This document shows positions 30,060 through 39,750 of a DNA stretch of 64,000 bases, one piece after another. This DNA comes from Martensiomyces pterosporus. Taxonomy: Eukaryota; Kickxellomycota; Kickxellomycetes; Kickxellales; Kickxellaceae. The notes under the pieces are model-generated. The model worked only from the letters and a program-made list of their open reading frames with translations. It did no database searches and was not told the origin of the DNA. Position 1 is the first letter of the stretch. Each line of letters starts with the position of its first letter. Location of the stretch: assembly GCA_025201845.1 (NCBI GenBank), contig MU603933.1:179291-243290 (forward strand). Reading direction: 5' to 3'. The translations under genes and the position numbers were made by a program.

Positions 30060-33000
30060 ATGAAGGCCCAGTCAAGAGTATCAATCTTGATAATCGCTCT
30101 AGCTGCTTGCTCGCAGGCTGCAAAGTCGGACGATGGATGCTGCCACCTCCGCAAGCGCGGCTTGCTTGTCGGCGACACCCCAATATTAGTTGCCGAGGAG
30201 ACCACAGCGCGCACGAACCCAGAGCAGATCATAATTGCCGACCAGCCTGCAGATATCCCGATGGCGCATATAGCCGGGCAGCCTCCAACAATAGTTCTGG
30301 ATAGCTCACTGCAGAATGAGCGCGGTGGATCTCTTGGCGTGGCAAACCAGGCAGCCCTTCCTCCAATTATCATATCTGCTATTATCCCCTCTCAGGCACT
30401 ACTCCAGCACGCCCCTGAAGCATCGCCGATCGTCCTCCAGGCTACTGGTGCAGCAGCAGCAGCAGGAGTTTCAACGGTCCCTGCTGCAGCAGTGACACCT
30501 GTAGCGGCAGTGGCTCCTGCAGCAGCACCAGCAGCACCAGTAGCAGCAGCACCAGCAGCACCAGCAGCACCAGTAGCAGCAGCACCAGCAGCACTAGCTG
30601 CTACTCCAGCAGCCGCTCCAGCAGCAGTACCACAGCCACCACCACCAGCTGCAGCACCAGCTGCACCACCAGCTGCGGCACTGCCACCACCGCCAGTTGC
30701 AGCTCCTGCTGCAGCCCCAGTTGCTCAACCACCAGCTGCACCATTGGTAGCGCCTGCAGCAGCGCCGGTAGCTTTGCCAGTGCCTGTTGCACAAGCACCC
30801 GGGCCACTTAATGCGATCCAGGTGGCAGCAGAGCCATTGGCAACAGCAGCGGCAGCAGCTATGCCAGCACTAGCTGGAGCCCTCACACCTCAGCTCATCC
30901 AAGCCCCTGTCTATGCGCAACAGCAACTGTTTCCGCAGGCTGTTTCACCAGGACTGATTCAGGCACCAGGTGTTCTGCCTCAGGTGGTTCCACAGGTTGT
31001 CCTTCGGGACCCAGCACCCGCAGTAGCAGGATCTGTACCAACCGCCATCATCCTGAATCCCAATGCACTTTCTCCACAAGCATTGGTGTCTATCGACCAG
31101 GCACTGTCTGATACTGTTCTTCCAACTCTGGCAGTAGGTGCCACCGCTCTTGCACCTGCTCTTGCACCTGCTCTTGCACCTGCTCTTGCTGCTGCACCAG
31201 GTCTAGCAGCAGGTCCTGCGGCGATCCCAGTTGCGCTGTCTGCTCCTGCAATCGCCGCACTCCCACCTGCCGCGGGTGTTGCTCTCTCACCAACCGTTGC
31301 TTCCAGTGCTGCAACAGCGACAAGCGCTGTGGCTGATGACGATGCTGCTGGTGCTGCCGATGTTGCAGATATCTCGAACGCTTCATCGCTCGGTGCCAAC
31401 AACGATGACACCGATACACCAAGCACCAAGCGTACAAACAAGACACCTCTGCATAAGAGCCCCTCTCGTGCACTGCCTCTTCGTAACTCAAAGCAAGCTA
31501 CCCTTGGCGATATGCGCAGCAGCGAGTCTGGCTCTGCGGCTGTCACTGCAAATGATTCTGTCGATCGTGACTCTGACAATGGCACGATTTACCCCAGCAG
31601 CGATGATGCTGATGTCGACGCAAAGTCCGCCCGCGGGGACAAGAGCGATTCAAAACTTGGTAGCTTGGATATTAAGGCCCCTAGCCTCAAGGGCGGTGTG
31701 TCACAGCGGCCAGCAGGGCTGTACAACCACGATGCTGCGCTGCAAAATGACATTGGTGGAAGCACTGAGGACGACGCCAGTGTTGCGCGTGAGCTTATAC
31801 CTGGCTCACGCCAGCGCGGAGGATCAGAGGGCATCAAGGAGGAGGCAGCTCGCGCGCGTGAAGAGGCATCGTCTGCTGCCCGGGAGGCGGTCATTTCTGA
31901 GGTCCGTGCGGAGGCATCTGCTGAGGCTGCCCTCCAGGTGTCGTCGGAGCTCCATCTCGACAACAGGCCCAGTGGTCATGACGAAGCAGGTTACCCAGAA
32001 AGCAGCAGCACATATGAAGGTGTGCAGGACATTCTACGCACACAGACCGAGGGCATAGCCGCTGAAGAAGCTCGTGCTGAATCGTCTGAATCAAACAGCG
32101 CGTATGCATTCGGCGCACTGCACACTCCGTTGTTTGATGGGGAACGCACTGGCACTGCGGATTCTGGTCACACATACAACTACGAGGATACGCAATCGCC
32201 CACCGTCCATCCATACGAATCATCGTACAGTAACTATGGCGGTGCTGAGGAGCAGAACAGCTCGGGGTCGGCTCGGGTGAGTGTTTATACTAATGACCAT
32301 ACTGAGGGGGCTGACTGGAAGCTCCACTACGATGGGGATAGCGCCACCGTATATGCTTCATCAGGTGGAAACAACGGTGCCAGCTACACCAGTCAGTCTT
32401 ACGCCGAAGGTGGCTCCAACGGCCAGTACCCCCAGCATGAGTACGAGCACTCGTATGAAACAGTGCATGCGTATGAGCCAGCGACCACATATGAGACAGT
32501 GCATACATATGAACCAGCGCACACATACGAGCCAGAGCATGTACTTGGGCATGAGCGTGTGTGTGAGCCGGAGCACGAGCACGAGATTGAGCACGTGATT
32601 GAGCACGAGATTGGGCACGAGATTGGACACGAGCACGAGATTGGACACGAGCATGAAGCTGAACACCATGACCAGCCACTAAACTTGGTGAACATGAAGG
32701 GCGATGCTGCCTATGCTGCTTACGATGGCGCATACCCAATGCACACCATTTCGAACTCACCAGTTGCCAGCATGTTCTCCTTTGTCTCCCATGATATGCC
32801 GCGTGCAGTGAACGAGCTGGATCCACTGAGCTACGCCACCCAGAGCTGCGGCTATCGTAAGGATCTACCCCTTGTGGCACCTCCAGATACACCTGTGTCT
32901 GCACACCCTGTGATGATGACTGTGGCTCAGCCAACGTACACCGTGGTCAGCATCTCAACCGAGCCCATCCAGCTACATCAACAAATGTCCATGGCACAGA

Positions 33001-33152
33001 CTGCTGGCGATACACACCCTGTGATGCGCTTCGTCGCTGATCAATCAAAAGTTCCTGGTCCAACACCTAGCGCTGCTGCTGACCCCTCTCAATCTGTTGT
33101 AATGGTGACCAGGGTTGTTACGCCAGCAGTCAAGGTTGTGTTTGCCAACTAG
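30060..33152 (+). CDS. Secreted Ala/Pro-rich protein with His/Glu-rich repeats
   Basis: A 1030-residue protein. A signal peptide (MKAQSRVSILIIALAACSQA) is followed by DDGCCHLRKRG. Residues about 125-260 are an Ala/Pro/Val run (APAAPVAAAPAAPAAP). Short LAPALAP units are encoded near 31146-31190. A Ser/Asp-rich central region includes an Ala/Glu/Arg segment (EEAARAREEASSAAREAV) that could be helical. Near the C-terminus come Tyr-Glu-Pro units (YETVHTYEPAHTYEPEH) and then a His/Glu/Ile/Gly stretch (EHEIGHEIGHEHEIGHEHE). No GPI anchor signal was recognised at the end (VKVVFAN). It is a likely extracellular matrix or wall protein; the His/Glu block might bind metals. Function unknown. Confidence 0.75.
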   Translation: MKAQSRVSILIIALAACSQAAKSDDGCCHLRKRGLLVGDTPILVAEETTARTNPEQIIIADQPADIPMAHIAGQPPTIVLDSSLQNERGGSLGVANQAALPPIIISAIIPSQALLQHAPEASPIVLQATGAAAAAGVSTVPAAAVTPVAAVAPAAAPAAPVAAAPAAPAAPVAAAPAALAATPAAAPAAVPQPPPPAAAPAAPPAAALPPPPVAAPAAAPVAQPPAAPLVAPAAAPVALPVPVAQAPGPLNAIQVAAEPLATAAAAAMPALAGALTPQLIQAPVYAQQQLFPQAVSPGLIQAPGVLPQVVPQVVLRDPAPAVAGSVPTAIILNPNALSPQALVSIDQALSDTVLPTLAVGATALAPALAPALAPALAAAPGLAAGPAAIPVALSAPAIAALPPAAGVALSPTVASSAATATSAVADDDAAGAADVADISNASSLGANNDDTDTPSTKRTNKTPLHKSPSRALPLRNSKQATLGDMRSSESGSAAVTANDSVDRDSDNGTIYPSSDDADVDAKSARGDKSDSKLGSLDIKAPSLKGGVSQRPAGLYNHDAALQNDIGGSTEDDASVARELIPGSRQRGGSEGIKEEAARAREEASSAAREAVISEVRAEASAEAALQVSSELHLDNRPSGHDEAGYPESSSTYEGVQDILRTQTEGIAAEEARAESSESNSAYAFGALHTPLFDGERTGTADSGHTYNYEDTQSPTVHPYESSYSNYGGAEEQNSSGSARVSVYTNDHTEGADWKLHYDGDSATVYASSGGNNGASYTSQSYAEGGSNGQYPQHEYEHSYETVHAYEPATTYETVHTYEPAHTYEPEHVLGHERVCEPEHEHEIEHVIEHEIGHEIGHEHEIGHEHEAEHHDQPLNLVNMKGDAAYAAYDGAYPMHTISNSPVASMFSFVSHDMPRAVNELDPLSYATQSCGYRKDLPLVAPPDTPVSAHPVMMTVAQPTYTVVSISTEPIQLHQQMSMAQTAGDTHPVMRFVADQSKVPGPTPSAAADPSQSVVMVTRVVTPAVKVVFAN
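30460..30800 (+). repeat. Ala/Pro-coding low-complexity tract (gcagcacca-type units)
   Basis: Triplet- and nonamer-based repeats of gca, cca and gta within the second secreted protein. They encode Ala, Pro and Val. Confidence 0.8.
32530..32676 (+). repeat. His/Glu-coding repeat (gagcacgagattgggcac-type units)
   Basis: Imperfect 12-24 bp units giving Glu-His-Glu-Ile-Gly-His. More than ten His residues alternate with Glu over about 45 codons. Confidence 0.8.
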
Positions 33153-33659
33153 CCTGCCTCCCAGCACCCATATATCTGGATGTCCCTCGGCTGCTCGCTC
33201 GCCTCTACACTTGCTTTTCGACATATTCGCATCATTCCTTTGCCTCTCCTCATTGTTTTACCAGCTCCATCAAGATTTGCTTTGCTTTGCATATGCCGCG
33301 GACCAGTTTTCTCTAAAAATAAACTTTGCAAGCCACTCAACATAGCATTGCACTATGCGGTATGCGATGTTCAGGTGGCATTTTCCGGAGAAGCGCCATT
33401 AAAAGGAATATGCGGAAGCAAAGTTCCATGTGATATATTCACACGCTCACACTTTTAGACTATACGAAGCATGTTGGAGCGATAAAAAAGAAACCAAGAG
33501 AAAATAAGGAAGGGGCACGATTGCGATTAGTGGAAATTGGGTATTTTCGCTGGAGTAACATATAGGGGGTCTTGTTAGTAGCAGTGAGCATGGGCTGTGT
33601 TCATTAGTGCTCATGTGTATGCTCTCAACAAGCCGGCGGCAGTAGTGCATACTGGGTCC
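33153..33659. other. Convergent intergenic region between secreted-protein genes
   Basis: Shared 3' region of the second (plus) and third (minus) secreted-protein genes. AATAAA for the plus gene is at 33318. Nothing else is recognised. Confidence 0.5.
33318..33323 (+). terminator. Poly(A) signal AATAAA
   Basis: AATAAA 166 bp past the stop of the Ala/Pro-rich secreted protein gene. Confidence 0.45.
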
Positions 33660-35630
33660 TTAGTGGAAGGATTCGGAGGCGGGTGCTTTGTTCTTGCCAC
33701 TAGAATTCTTCTTTGCAACCCGGTTCTGCTTGGACCCCACATTCTTTCCGACCTTGGCCTTGTGCTTTCTTTCGTCGTCCACCTCGCTGCTGACGTAGTA
33801 TCCGCCAGTGCCATCATCCGCTGGCGCATAGGCACCGCCGTACGGGGGGCTTGGAGGAGGTGGTGGTGGCAGTGGCTGCGAGGAGCATTCGGTGCAGACG
33901 TTTTGGACAACGAGGACCGGCTTGGTCACTGTGGCGGTATGGTCGATGGTAACAATCTGGCAGATGGTATCGTACTCGGTGAGCGGAACAGAAACGGTGA
34001 CTGGCTGACACATAGTCACAGTCTGGCAGTCAGTCTCGGTCACAGACACTGGGGACGGGACGATCTCCGTGCAGGGGCGCTCAACAGTAACCACACAGTA
34101 GTCCACGCATGTCTTGTAGCAGGTTTCATAGCAGGTCTCACACACAGGGCGGCAAATAGTCACTGGGCAGCACTCGACAACGGTGTCGTAGCAGGTTGCG
34201 TACTTGTAGCAAGTGTCGGTAACCTGCTCAGTGACAGTGGAGTAGCTGCGGCTAATCTGTGTCTCGGTGATCTGGGAGACCTCGGTAACGGTGTTGGTCT
34301 TCTTTTCGGTGACTGTTGCAGTTGTGGTGGCCAGGTTGACAATGGTGGTGGACATTGTGGTGGTCGCAGTTTGAGTGTGGAGTTCGGTTGTGGTGATGGA
34401 GGTGGGCACGAAGTGGACGATTGTGGTTGGGCTAGGGGTGGTCAGGACGACTGTGTGGGGCTCAGTGACTGTCAGGTAGGTAGAAACGCTGTGGTTGACG
34501 GTGGTTGGTGTGGTGCTGGTGATTGTGTGGCTCTCAGTAATCGTCAGGTAGGTGGGAGTAGTGCTGGTGATGGTTGTGGGCGTAGTGTGTGTGTAGGTGT
34601 AGCTGATGGTGACCGACGTGGTGTCCGTGCTGCGCTTAGTGACGGTATGCGCCTCTGGGGTGTATGTCTCCGTCTCAGTTGTTGGCCGCGTTGAGTAGAT
34701 GGTCGATGTGAACGACAGGGTGTACGGAGTCAGGGTGATCGACTTGCACGTCTGGGTTACATAGCATGTGGATTGAGGCGCAGTCTTGTAGTAAGGCGGC
34801 GGCGTGACCATGTATGTTGACGGAGTGTTGGTGAGGTAGATCGGGGGTCGAGTGACAGAGTATGTCCTCTGGGACTCAGTGACATATTGTGGCGGCTGAG
34901 TAACCGCGATCGTCTTTTGTGGCTCAGTGATGTAGCTTGACGGCTGGGTAACCATGACCGTGTGAGCAGGAGCAGTGAGATAGCTCGAGGGCTGCGTGAC
35001 CACAAGCGTGTGTGCTGGATAGGTGTAGTAGCTTGAGGGCTGAGTGACGCTGACTGTCTTTGCAGGCTCGGTGATGTAGCTCGAGGGCTGGGTGACGGAC
35101 AGCGTGCGCGCCGGACAGGTGACGTAGCTTGAGGGCTGAGTGACAGAGTACGTCTTTGCTGGCTCCGTAACATAGCGTGGGGGCTGAGTGACCGACACCG
35201 TGTTTGCTGGGTACGTGGTATAGCTTGATGGAAGAGTAACAGCAACCGTTTTCTGGGGTGCCGTAACATAGCAAGGGGGCTGAGTCACAGAATATGTCTT
35301 TTGAGGCTCAGTGACATAGGATGGCGGCGGGGTTACGATGGATGTCGTCTGGGGTGCAGTGCTGTAGTATGGCGGTGGGGTGATGACAGACGGCGATGGC
35401 TGGCTGTAAGGGCCCTCATCTCCCGCCGGAGCCGGTGGAGCGTATGGCGCTGGCGCTGGCGCTGGCGGAGAAGCATATACGCCGTAGTCAGCAAACAAGC
35501 AGAGGCCCGAGAAGAGCGGCTTGTGTGCCGGAGCAGCATGGCGGGGTGCGCCATTGGCAGATATGGCCAAAATCGACTGTGTGATGGTGGCAGCGATCAG
35601 CGAGTACGCGGTGATGGGCCTGGCAACCAT
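33660..35630 (-). CDS. Secreted Thr/Pro-rich wall-type protein with 16-residue tandem repeats and Cys-rich tail
   Basis: A 656-residue protein. A signal peptide (MVARPITAYSLIAATITQSI) and a Pro/Ala segment precede about 14 tandem repeats of 16 residues (residues 82-302) with consensus KTxSVTQPSSYxTxPA. The middle (about 330-470) is Thr-rich, with longer, looser units built around TYLTITESHTITSTTPT. A Cys-rich region (about 475-600) has CYETCYKTCVDYC, PCTEIV, DCQTVTMCQP and QNVCTECSSQ, suggesting extensive disulfides. The end is a short Pro run and a basic tail, with no GPI signal. The Thr density implies heavy O-mannosylation, as in adhesins and spore-coat proteins. I do not recognise the exact family. 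A 365-codon antisense frame here is a shadow. Confidence 0.8.
   Translation of the reverse strand: MVARPITAYSLIAATITQSILAISANGAPRHAAPAHKPLFSGLCLFADYGVYASPPAPAPAPYAPPAPAGDEGPYSQPSPSVITPPPYYSTAPQTTSIVTPPPSYVTEPQKTYSVTQPPCYVTAPQKTVAVTLPSSYTTYPANTVSVTQPPRYVTEPAKTYSVTQPSSYVTCPARTLSVTQPSSYITEPAKTVSVTQPSSYYTYPAHTLVVTQPSSYLTAPAHTVMVTQPSSYITEPQKTIAVTQPPQYVTESQRTYSVTRPPIYLTNTPSTYMVTPPPYYKTAPQSTCYVTQTCKSITLTPYTLSFTSTIYSTRPTTETETYTPEAHTVTKRSTDTTSVTISYTYTHTTPTTITSTTPTYLTITESHTITSTTPTTVNHSVSTYLTVTEPHTVVLTTPSPTTIVHFVPTSITTTELHTQTATTTMSTTIVNLATTTATVTEKKTNTVTEVSQITETQISRSYSTVTEQVTDTCYKYATCYDTVVECCPVTICRPVCETCYETCYKTCVDYCVVTVERPCTEIVPSPVSVTETDCQTVTMCQPVTVSVPLTEYDTICQIVTIDHTATVTKPVLVVQNVCTECSSQPLPPPPPPSPPYGGAYAPADDGTGGYYVSSEVDDERKHKAKVGKNVGSKQNRVAKKNSSGKNKAPASESFH
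34725..35387 (-). repeat. 48-bp tandem repeat array (about 14 units) in the third secreted protein
   Basis: Each unit encodes 16 residues with fixed V-T-x-P-P/S and Y-x-T-x-P positions. The first unit is 13 codons and the last is degenerate. Unit-to-unit differences show it is an old array, not a recent expansion. Confidence 0.9.
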
Positions 35631-36534
35631 TGTTAATATCCGGATTCTTAACCCAGCGTTTCACTCGGCGCTAGCAGGTAATGGCTGGTGCAGGACGTAT
35701 TAGGCGAAATAGTGGGAGGCAAGGCTAACAGGGGAATAAGCAATGGACTGAGGGGATGCAAGCCAGGGAGAATATGCCGGGTGAGAAGCGCATTAAGAGT
35801 GTTAGCGGCGGTGTGGTTGAGCAGACAAGAATCGCTCCAGATGTCAAGCGGCGTGTTTATGTAGTGAGGAACACGCCCATTGCAGCGGTTGATTAAGGGG
35901 CAGTGGTGGAGGAAGGCGAGCAGGAAAGCAGCAGAGGAGTGCGAGTATTGGTAATTGCATATGGAGGGAAGATGGAGGACTCCGCCGGGTCCCACGCCCA
36001 CAGGCACATTATTTGCTTCATTAGCGCCCCAATTTCCCCATTTGACGAGAGCCATATTAAAAGCATATAAAGCGGAATAGGCATCGTGGGGAGTGCGCAA
36101 ACTCGGTAGATGCTGGAAAGGAGGCAAGTGGGAGCTGTGTGGCAAGCCCAGCAGTGCATCCCACTCATCAATAGCAACAAAAAAAAAAAAACTGTTCTCA
36201 TACACACGCTTGCTTTGAATAGCACAAAAGATAGTAGCATGCAGGCAACCACAAAAAAGAAAGCGGAAAGGCGGGGGAAGATGCAGGAAGGCGTGGAGAC
36301 TAAATGTCTTGGTGCATTTACATGCCGCCTGCACTGCTGCGTGGGCAGGCTCCAGCAGTGCAAAGTGCTGTCTATGGATGTCTTAGCACTAGGCATCCCT
36401 ACCGCTGGATGTCGTCATGCACACACCGTCTATATATCAAGGGTATGGTGACGGCATAGTATGTGTTCTAGCTGCTTTCACAGACACGCTGGAGAGAATG
36501 ATGGTGGAATGAGTGCGTGTGCGAGCGTGTTTGT
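35631..36534. promoter_or_regulatory. Upstream region of the third secreted-protein gene
   Basis: About 900 bp between two minus-strand genes. It includes an A-rich run near 36178-36190 and TATAAA on the plus strand near 36064. A 228-codon minus-strand frame at 35648-36334 reflects pyrimidine-rich composition and is not accepted as a gene. Confidence 0.5.
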
Positions 36535-37770
36535 TTATTCGACAAGGAGACCAGACAGCGAGAGCTCCGACTGGGCGCGCTTGACCTCATCCAGGTTGCC
36601 CGTGTGTTTGCTCTTCACATCGCTGAGCTTTACGCAGTGCCTGTCGTTGCATCTGAAGAGCTTGATCACGATGTTGACGGCCTTGCTTTTCTGTGAAGGG
36701 TCCGAAGCGCACTTAAAGTCGTTTGTGAAGTTAGTGCCAATTCCAAACGAGCAGCTGAGCCCAAACTTCTCGCAGTGGGACTTGATAGCTATTGCTGAGT
36801 CGGGGTCGAGGCCGTCAGAGAACACGATGACCTTGGTTGCCGGGTCAATTCCGATCGACCTGTAGTGGCTGTGAACCGACTCGATAAACGCGAATGGGTC
36901 GCCCGAGTCGTGTCGCACGCCAGCGTACTTTGACGCCAGATCGTGGTCAAAATTGGCAAAGAAGGCCTTTGTGCCGAACGTGTCTGTCAAGGCGATGCCC
37001 AGGCTGCCGTTGAATGTGCTGTGCCACTTCTTAAGCGCCAGGCTGTTGCCGTTTTCGTAGGTGCCCTCAAGAGCAGCAATCCCCATGGTCCATTCATGGC
37101 CGACAGTTCCGACTGGCGAAACGCCGTACTTGCGCGCCAGGTACATGTTCGATGTGCCTGTGACCAGGCCAGGTCCATCCCTGGGAACCTCCATCAGGCC
37201 TGACATGACGATGTCTTGTGTTTTGAAGTTGCGGCGGCGGCGCGTGCCAAACTCGGCAAACCTGCATCCCGCAGCTGCGAGCTTCTTGCCCTTTTGGACA
37301 ATGTGCTCGCGCTGTCGGTCGTAGTTCCAGTCCGTGTCGACGAACTTGAAATAGGCCTCGGAGATCAAAGACAGCAGGGGGACCTCGTACAGGATCACCT
37401 GGCTCCACCTGCCGTTGATCCGCAGGTGCAGCTCGCCAGTAGCCTCGTCCAGGGAGCACGCGACCTCCTCCTCAGGGTTGAACCGGAAAGCAGACAGGTA
37501 CTCGAGATACGCTGACGAAAGGTAAGGGCAGGTGGATCGGAGATACTCTAGCTCGTCGTCTTTGATTGCAAGCGCCGAGAAACCCATGACACGGGCCCTG
37601 AGCCACTCGAACGAGGCCTTGCTGAACCTTGTCGATGGGTCCCTGTTGACAAATCCGTACTCGACTACTACGTTGGGATAGTGCTCCAGGATGGCCTGCT
37701 GCATGCAGAACTTGTACAGATCCTGGTCGAGAATCGAAGCGGGCGACTCCTGCTCAATGTGCGGCGACAT
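36535..37770 (-). CDS. NPT1: Nicotinate phosphoribosyltransferase (Npt1/PncB type)
   Basis: A 411-residue enzyme of the Preiss-Handler NAD salvage route, converting nicotinate and PRPP to nicotinate mononucleotide, with ATP hydrolysis coupled through a phosphohistidine. SILDQDLYKFCMQQAI is the family's N-terminal motif. EFGTRRRRNF and GTSNMYLARKYGVSPVGT follow. His225 in VGHEWTMG is the expected phosphorylated histidine. GVRHDSGDPFAFIE and KVIVFSDGLDP complete the PRPP and phosphate site. The length suits the family (yeast Npt1 429). It is a single exon with ATG at 37770. Confidence 0.95.
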   Translation of the reverse strand: MSPHIEQESPASILDQDLYKFCMQQAILEHYPNVVVEYGFVNRDPSTRFSKASFEWLRARVMGFSALAIKDDELEYLRSTCPYLSSAYLEYLSAFRFNPEEEVACSLDEATGELHLRINGRWSQVILYEVPLLSLISEAYFKFVDTDWNYDRQREHIVQKGKKLAAAGCRFAEFGTRRRRNFKTQDIVMSGLMEVPRDGPGLVTGTSNMYLARKYGVSPVGTVGHEWTMGIAALEGTYENGNSLALKKWHSTFNGSLGIALTDTFGTKAFFANFDHDLASKYAGVRHDSGDPFAFIESVHSHYRSIGIDPATKVIVFSDGLDPDSAIAIKSHCEKFGLSCSFGIGTNFTNDFKCASDPSQKSKAVNIVIKLFRCNDRHCVKLSDVKSKHTGNLDEVKRAQSELSLSGLLVE

Positions 37771-38128
37771 AACGGCTACTTTTGTTTAGTTTCTGGCGTA
37801 TCTATCTAACAGCCGTGCACACTAATACGGGGCAGGGGGAGTAAGAGGAGATAAATGGTATAAGCGCCAATTGAGGTGAAAGAAAAGGACTGAAGGGGAA
37901 AAGAAAGAAAAGTGCATTGCATGCGTGCTTTTGTGGCAGCTTATTTCTATCGATAGTGCGTCAGCCATGGCGCGGCCTCGCCAGTTTCCCCCACCCAAAG
38001 ACGAGAGGCCAGCTGCGCTAGCAGAGGCCGCAGCGCGAGCGCCGTTTCCCCTCTTTTTGTCCGACACAGCCTGTCTGGTCCTCTTTCCCCCACGCCTGAC
38101 TCGCCCTATCAGGAGGTGGCTGCAGTGA
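37771..38128. other. Intergenic region NPT1 to Ngl2-like gene
   Basis: Holds the upstream region of NPT1 and the 3' end of the neighbouring minus-strand gene. No feature recognised. Confidence 0.5.
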
Positions 38129-39523
38129 TCAGATCGCCTCCAGCTCAAACCGGGCCATCAGCGAGACATGGTCGCTGGCAAAGGTCTCGTTGGGCAGGCC
38201 GGGCTTCATGCGCGACTCGGGAGGCAGCGATAGCACCTCGCGCGCCTCAAGGCTGGTGGGGCCGCCATCGCCACATGCTTTTGCTGACGGGTCCGCATGT
38301 AGATACGGAGTGGCGGGTGTGTAGAATATGTAGTCCAGCGTACCCTTCCACTTGGCGTAGTTGGTGTAGATGGGCTCGCCTTGCCACTGATCCGTGCGGT
38401 ACGAAGCGTCAATGTCGGCATAGGTGCCGTAGCTGCTACGCAGTGGCGGGAAGGCAGCTTGCATCAGCTTTACTAGCCTGCCCACTCGTTCAGTGTCCTC
38501 CTGGAGCTGCTTTTCTGCCAGCCTTTCTTCTTCCAAAAACTTGAGCCTCTTGGCCCGCACCTCTGGAAGCTCAGCCGATTCTCCGGATGCCACGACGTCA
38601 GCATAGCTCACAGGCACACCGCCGCTGCCGTCGCTGCCCTTCGCCTTGCTGCCATCGGCTTCCTTGTCGCTGCCTTCCTCGTCATCGTCCTCATCCTCGC
38701 TGGCGTCGTTGGCGCGTGGCAAGAGGTTATCCAGCTGCCACTCGTTGAGCGTGACTGGTCGCGGCTTTGTAGCAAGATCATATCCAGCATCGTCTGGCGT
38801 GGTGTTGTAATCGCCACAGGCAATGACTGGGTAGCCAGGATATTTTGCCTGCATCTTTTTCAGTGCTCTAAGCAGCACAATCTGCTGCTGCAAGCGCTCA
38901 AAGCACGCGTCCGGGCGCCAAAACAGATGCGTGGTCGAGACGATGATGCCTTGTCCGGCCGAGTCGTCCCTTCCAGGCCCACCTTGGTCCAGGCTGTAGT
39001 CAGGGTCGACAGAATCCGCATACGGATCAGCGCTGCCAGCACGAGGCTCAGGGCCGAGTTGCAGGACTACAATCAGCGCTACGTTATCTGTCTCCAGCGC
39101 ATCGCCGCAGACCTCCACGGATCTGTCCATTTCCACGCCCAGTTCATCCACAATATGGAATTTGCTCTTCTTCCACGAGATAGTCACGCCATGGGATTTG
39201 TGCAGGCTCTGGAAAAACCGGGACTCGTAGCTATTTCTGCTGAACTGCGGGTAGAATATCTGGTGCCAGTGCTCGGTGCACATCTCCTGGAGACACGCAA
39301 TGTCTGGTTTGAGATATGTAAGCTCGTTGACCAGCTTGTCCTTGCGTGACTTCCACCTTAGGCTGGCCTTGCTTGCGTAGGGAAAGAGCGTGCGGCGGAC
39401 TAGCTTCTGGCACAGGATGTTGTAGCTCATCACTGTGAACGAATGGCCCTTCTTGGCAGCTGCCTTGCCTCCGTCCACAGGCAGCCACGACCTGCCCTTG
39501 CATGCCTCAGGTACTATGGCCAT
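38129..39523 (-). CDS. CCR4/Ngl2-like exonuclease (endonuclease/exonuclease/phosphatase superfamily)
   Basis: A 464-residue EEP-fold nuclease. FTVMSYNILCQKLVRR and DIACLQEMCTEHW (catalytic Glu), CGDYNTTPDD and ASDHVSLMARFEL (catalytic Asp-His) are the superfamily motifs in order. Sequence around the first motif and HQIFYPQF resembles yeast Ngl2, which trims the 3' end of 5.8S rRNA. No LRR region, unlike Ccr4 itself. An acidic Ser/Asp-rich insertion (residues about 285-315, EDEDDDEEGSDKEADG) lies within the nuclease fold. The reading frame extends two codons further through a TTG; the ATG at 39523 is preferred. No mitochondrial presequence is obvious. Confidence 0.85.
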   Translation of the reverse strand: MAIVPEACKGRSWLPVDGGKAAAKKGHSFTVMSYNILCQKLVRRTLFPYASKASLRWKSRKDKLVNELTYLKPDIACLQEMCTEHWHQIFYPQFSRNSYESRFFQSLHKSHGVTISWKKSKFHIVDELGVEMDRSVEVCGDALETDNVALIVVLQLGPEPRAGSADPYADSVDPDYSLDQGGPGRDDSAGQGIIVSTTHLFWRPDACFERLQQQIVLLRALKKMQAKYPGYPVIACGDYNTTPDDAGYDLATKPRPVTLNEWQLDNLLPRANDASEDEDDDEEGSDKEADGSKAKGSDGSGGVPVSYADVVASGESAELPEVRAKRLKFLEEERLAEKQLQEDTERVGRLVKLMQAAFPPLRSSYGTYADIDASYRTDQWQGEPIYTNYAKWKGTLDYIFYTPATPYLHADPSAKACGDGGPTSLEAREVLSLPPESRMKPGLPNETFASDHVSLMARFELEAI

Positions 39524-39710
39524 TTGCAAAAACCGGCTGCCTCAGATACTGGCCACTGCCTGTCTATATAACAACGAGAAAGAGACAAGTGAGCAAAGAG
39601 TGGTGCAGGCGCGAATATATTAACCCCCCCCCACACGTCAGAAGAAAGGGGAAGCGCAGTGCCCTGTGGTCTGATTGGCATGCTGTTGTGGGAAAAGGCA
39701 CAGAGTCACT

Positions 39711-39750
39711 TGGCCTGCGAAGCTACAGCTTGGCCTGCGAAGCTACAGCT
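39711..39750 (+). repeat. 20-bp tandem duplication over the MCD stop codon
   Basis: tggcctgcgaagctacagct occurs twice back-to-back, and its first six bases start a third copy. On the minus strand the unit contains the Lys-Leu-stop codons of malonyl-CoA decarboxylase, so the duplicate copy lies just past the stop. Confidence 0.95.

Noticed and set aside
33597..34694. 365-codon plus-strand frame
   Set aside because: Antisense shadow of the Thr/Cys-rich secreted protein; Gly/Val/Asp-rich complement with no independent features.
35648..36334. 228-codon minus-strand open frame
   Set aside because: Pyrimidine-rich sequence upstream of the Thr/Pro-rich secreted protein gene; His/Leu/Pro/Ser bias only, no recognisable domain.
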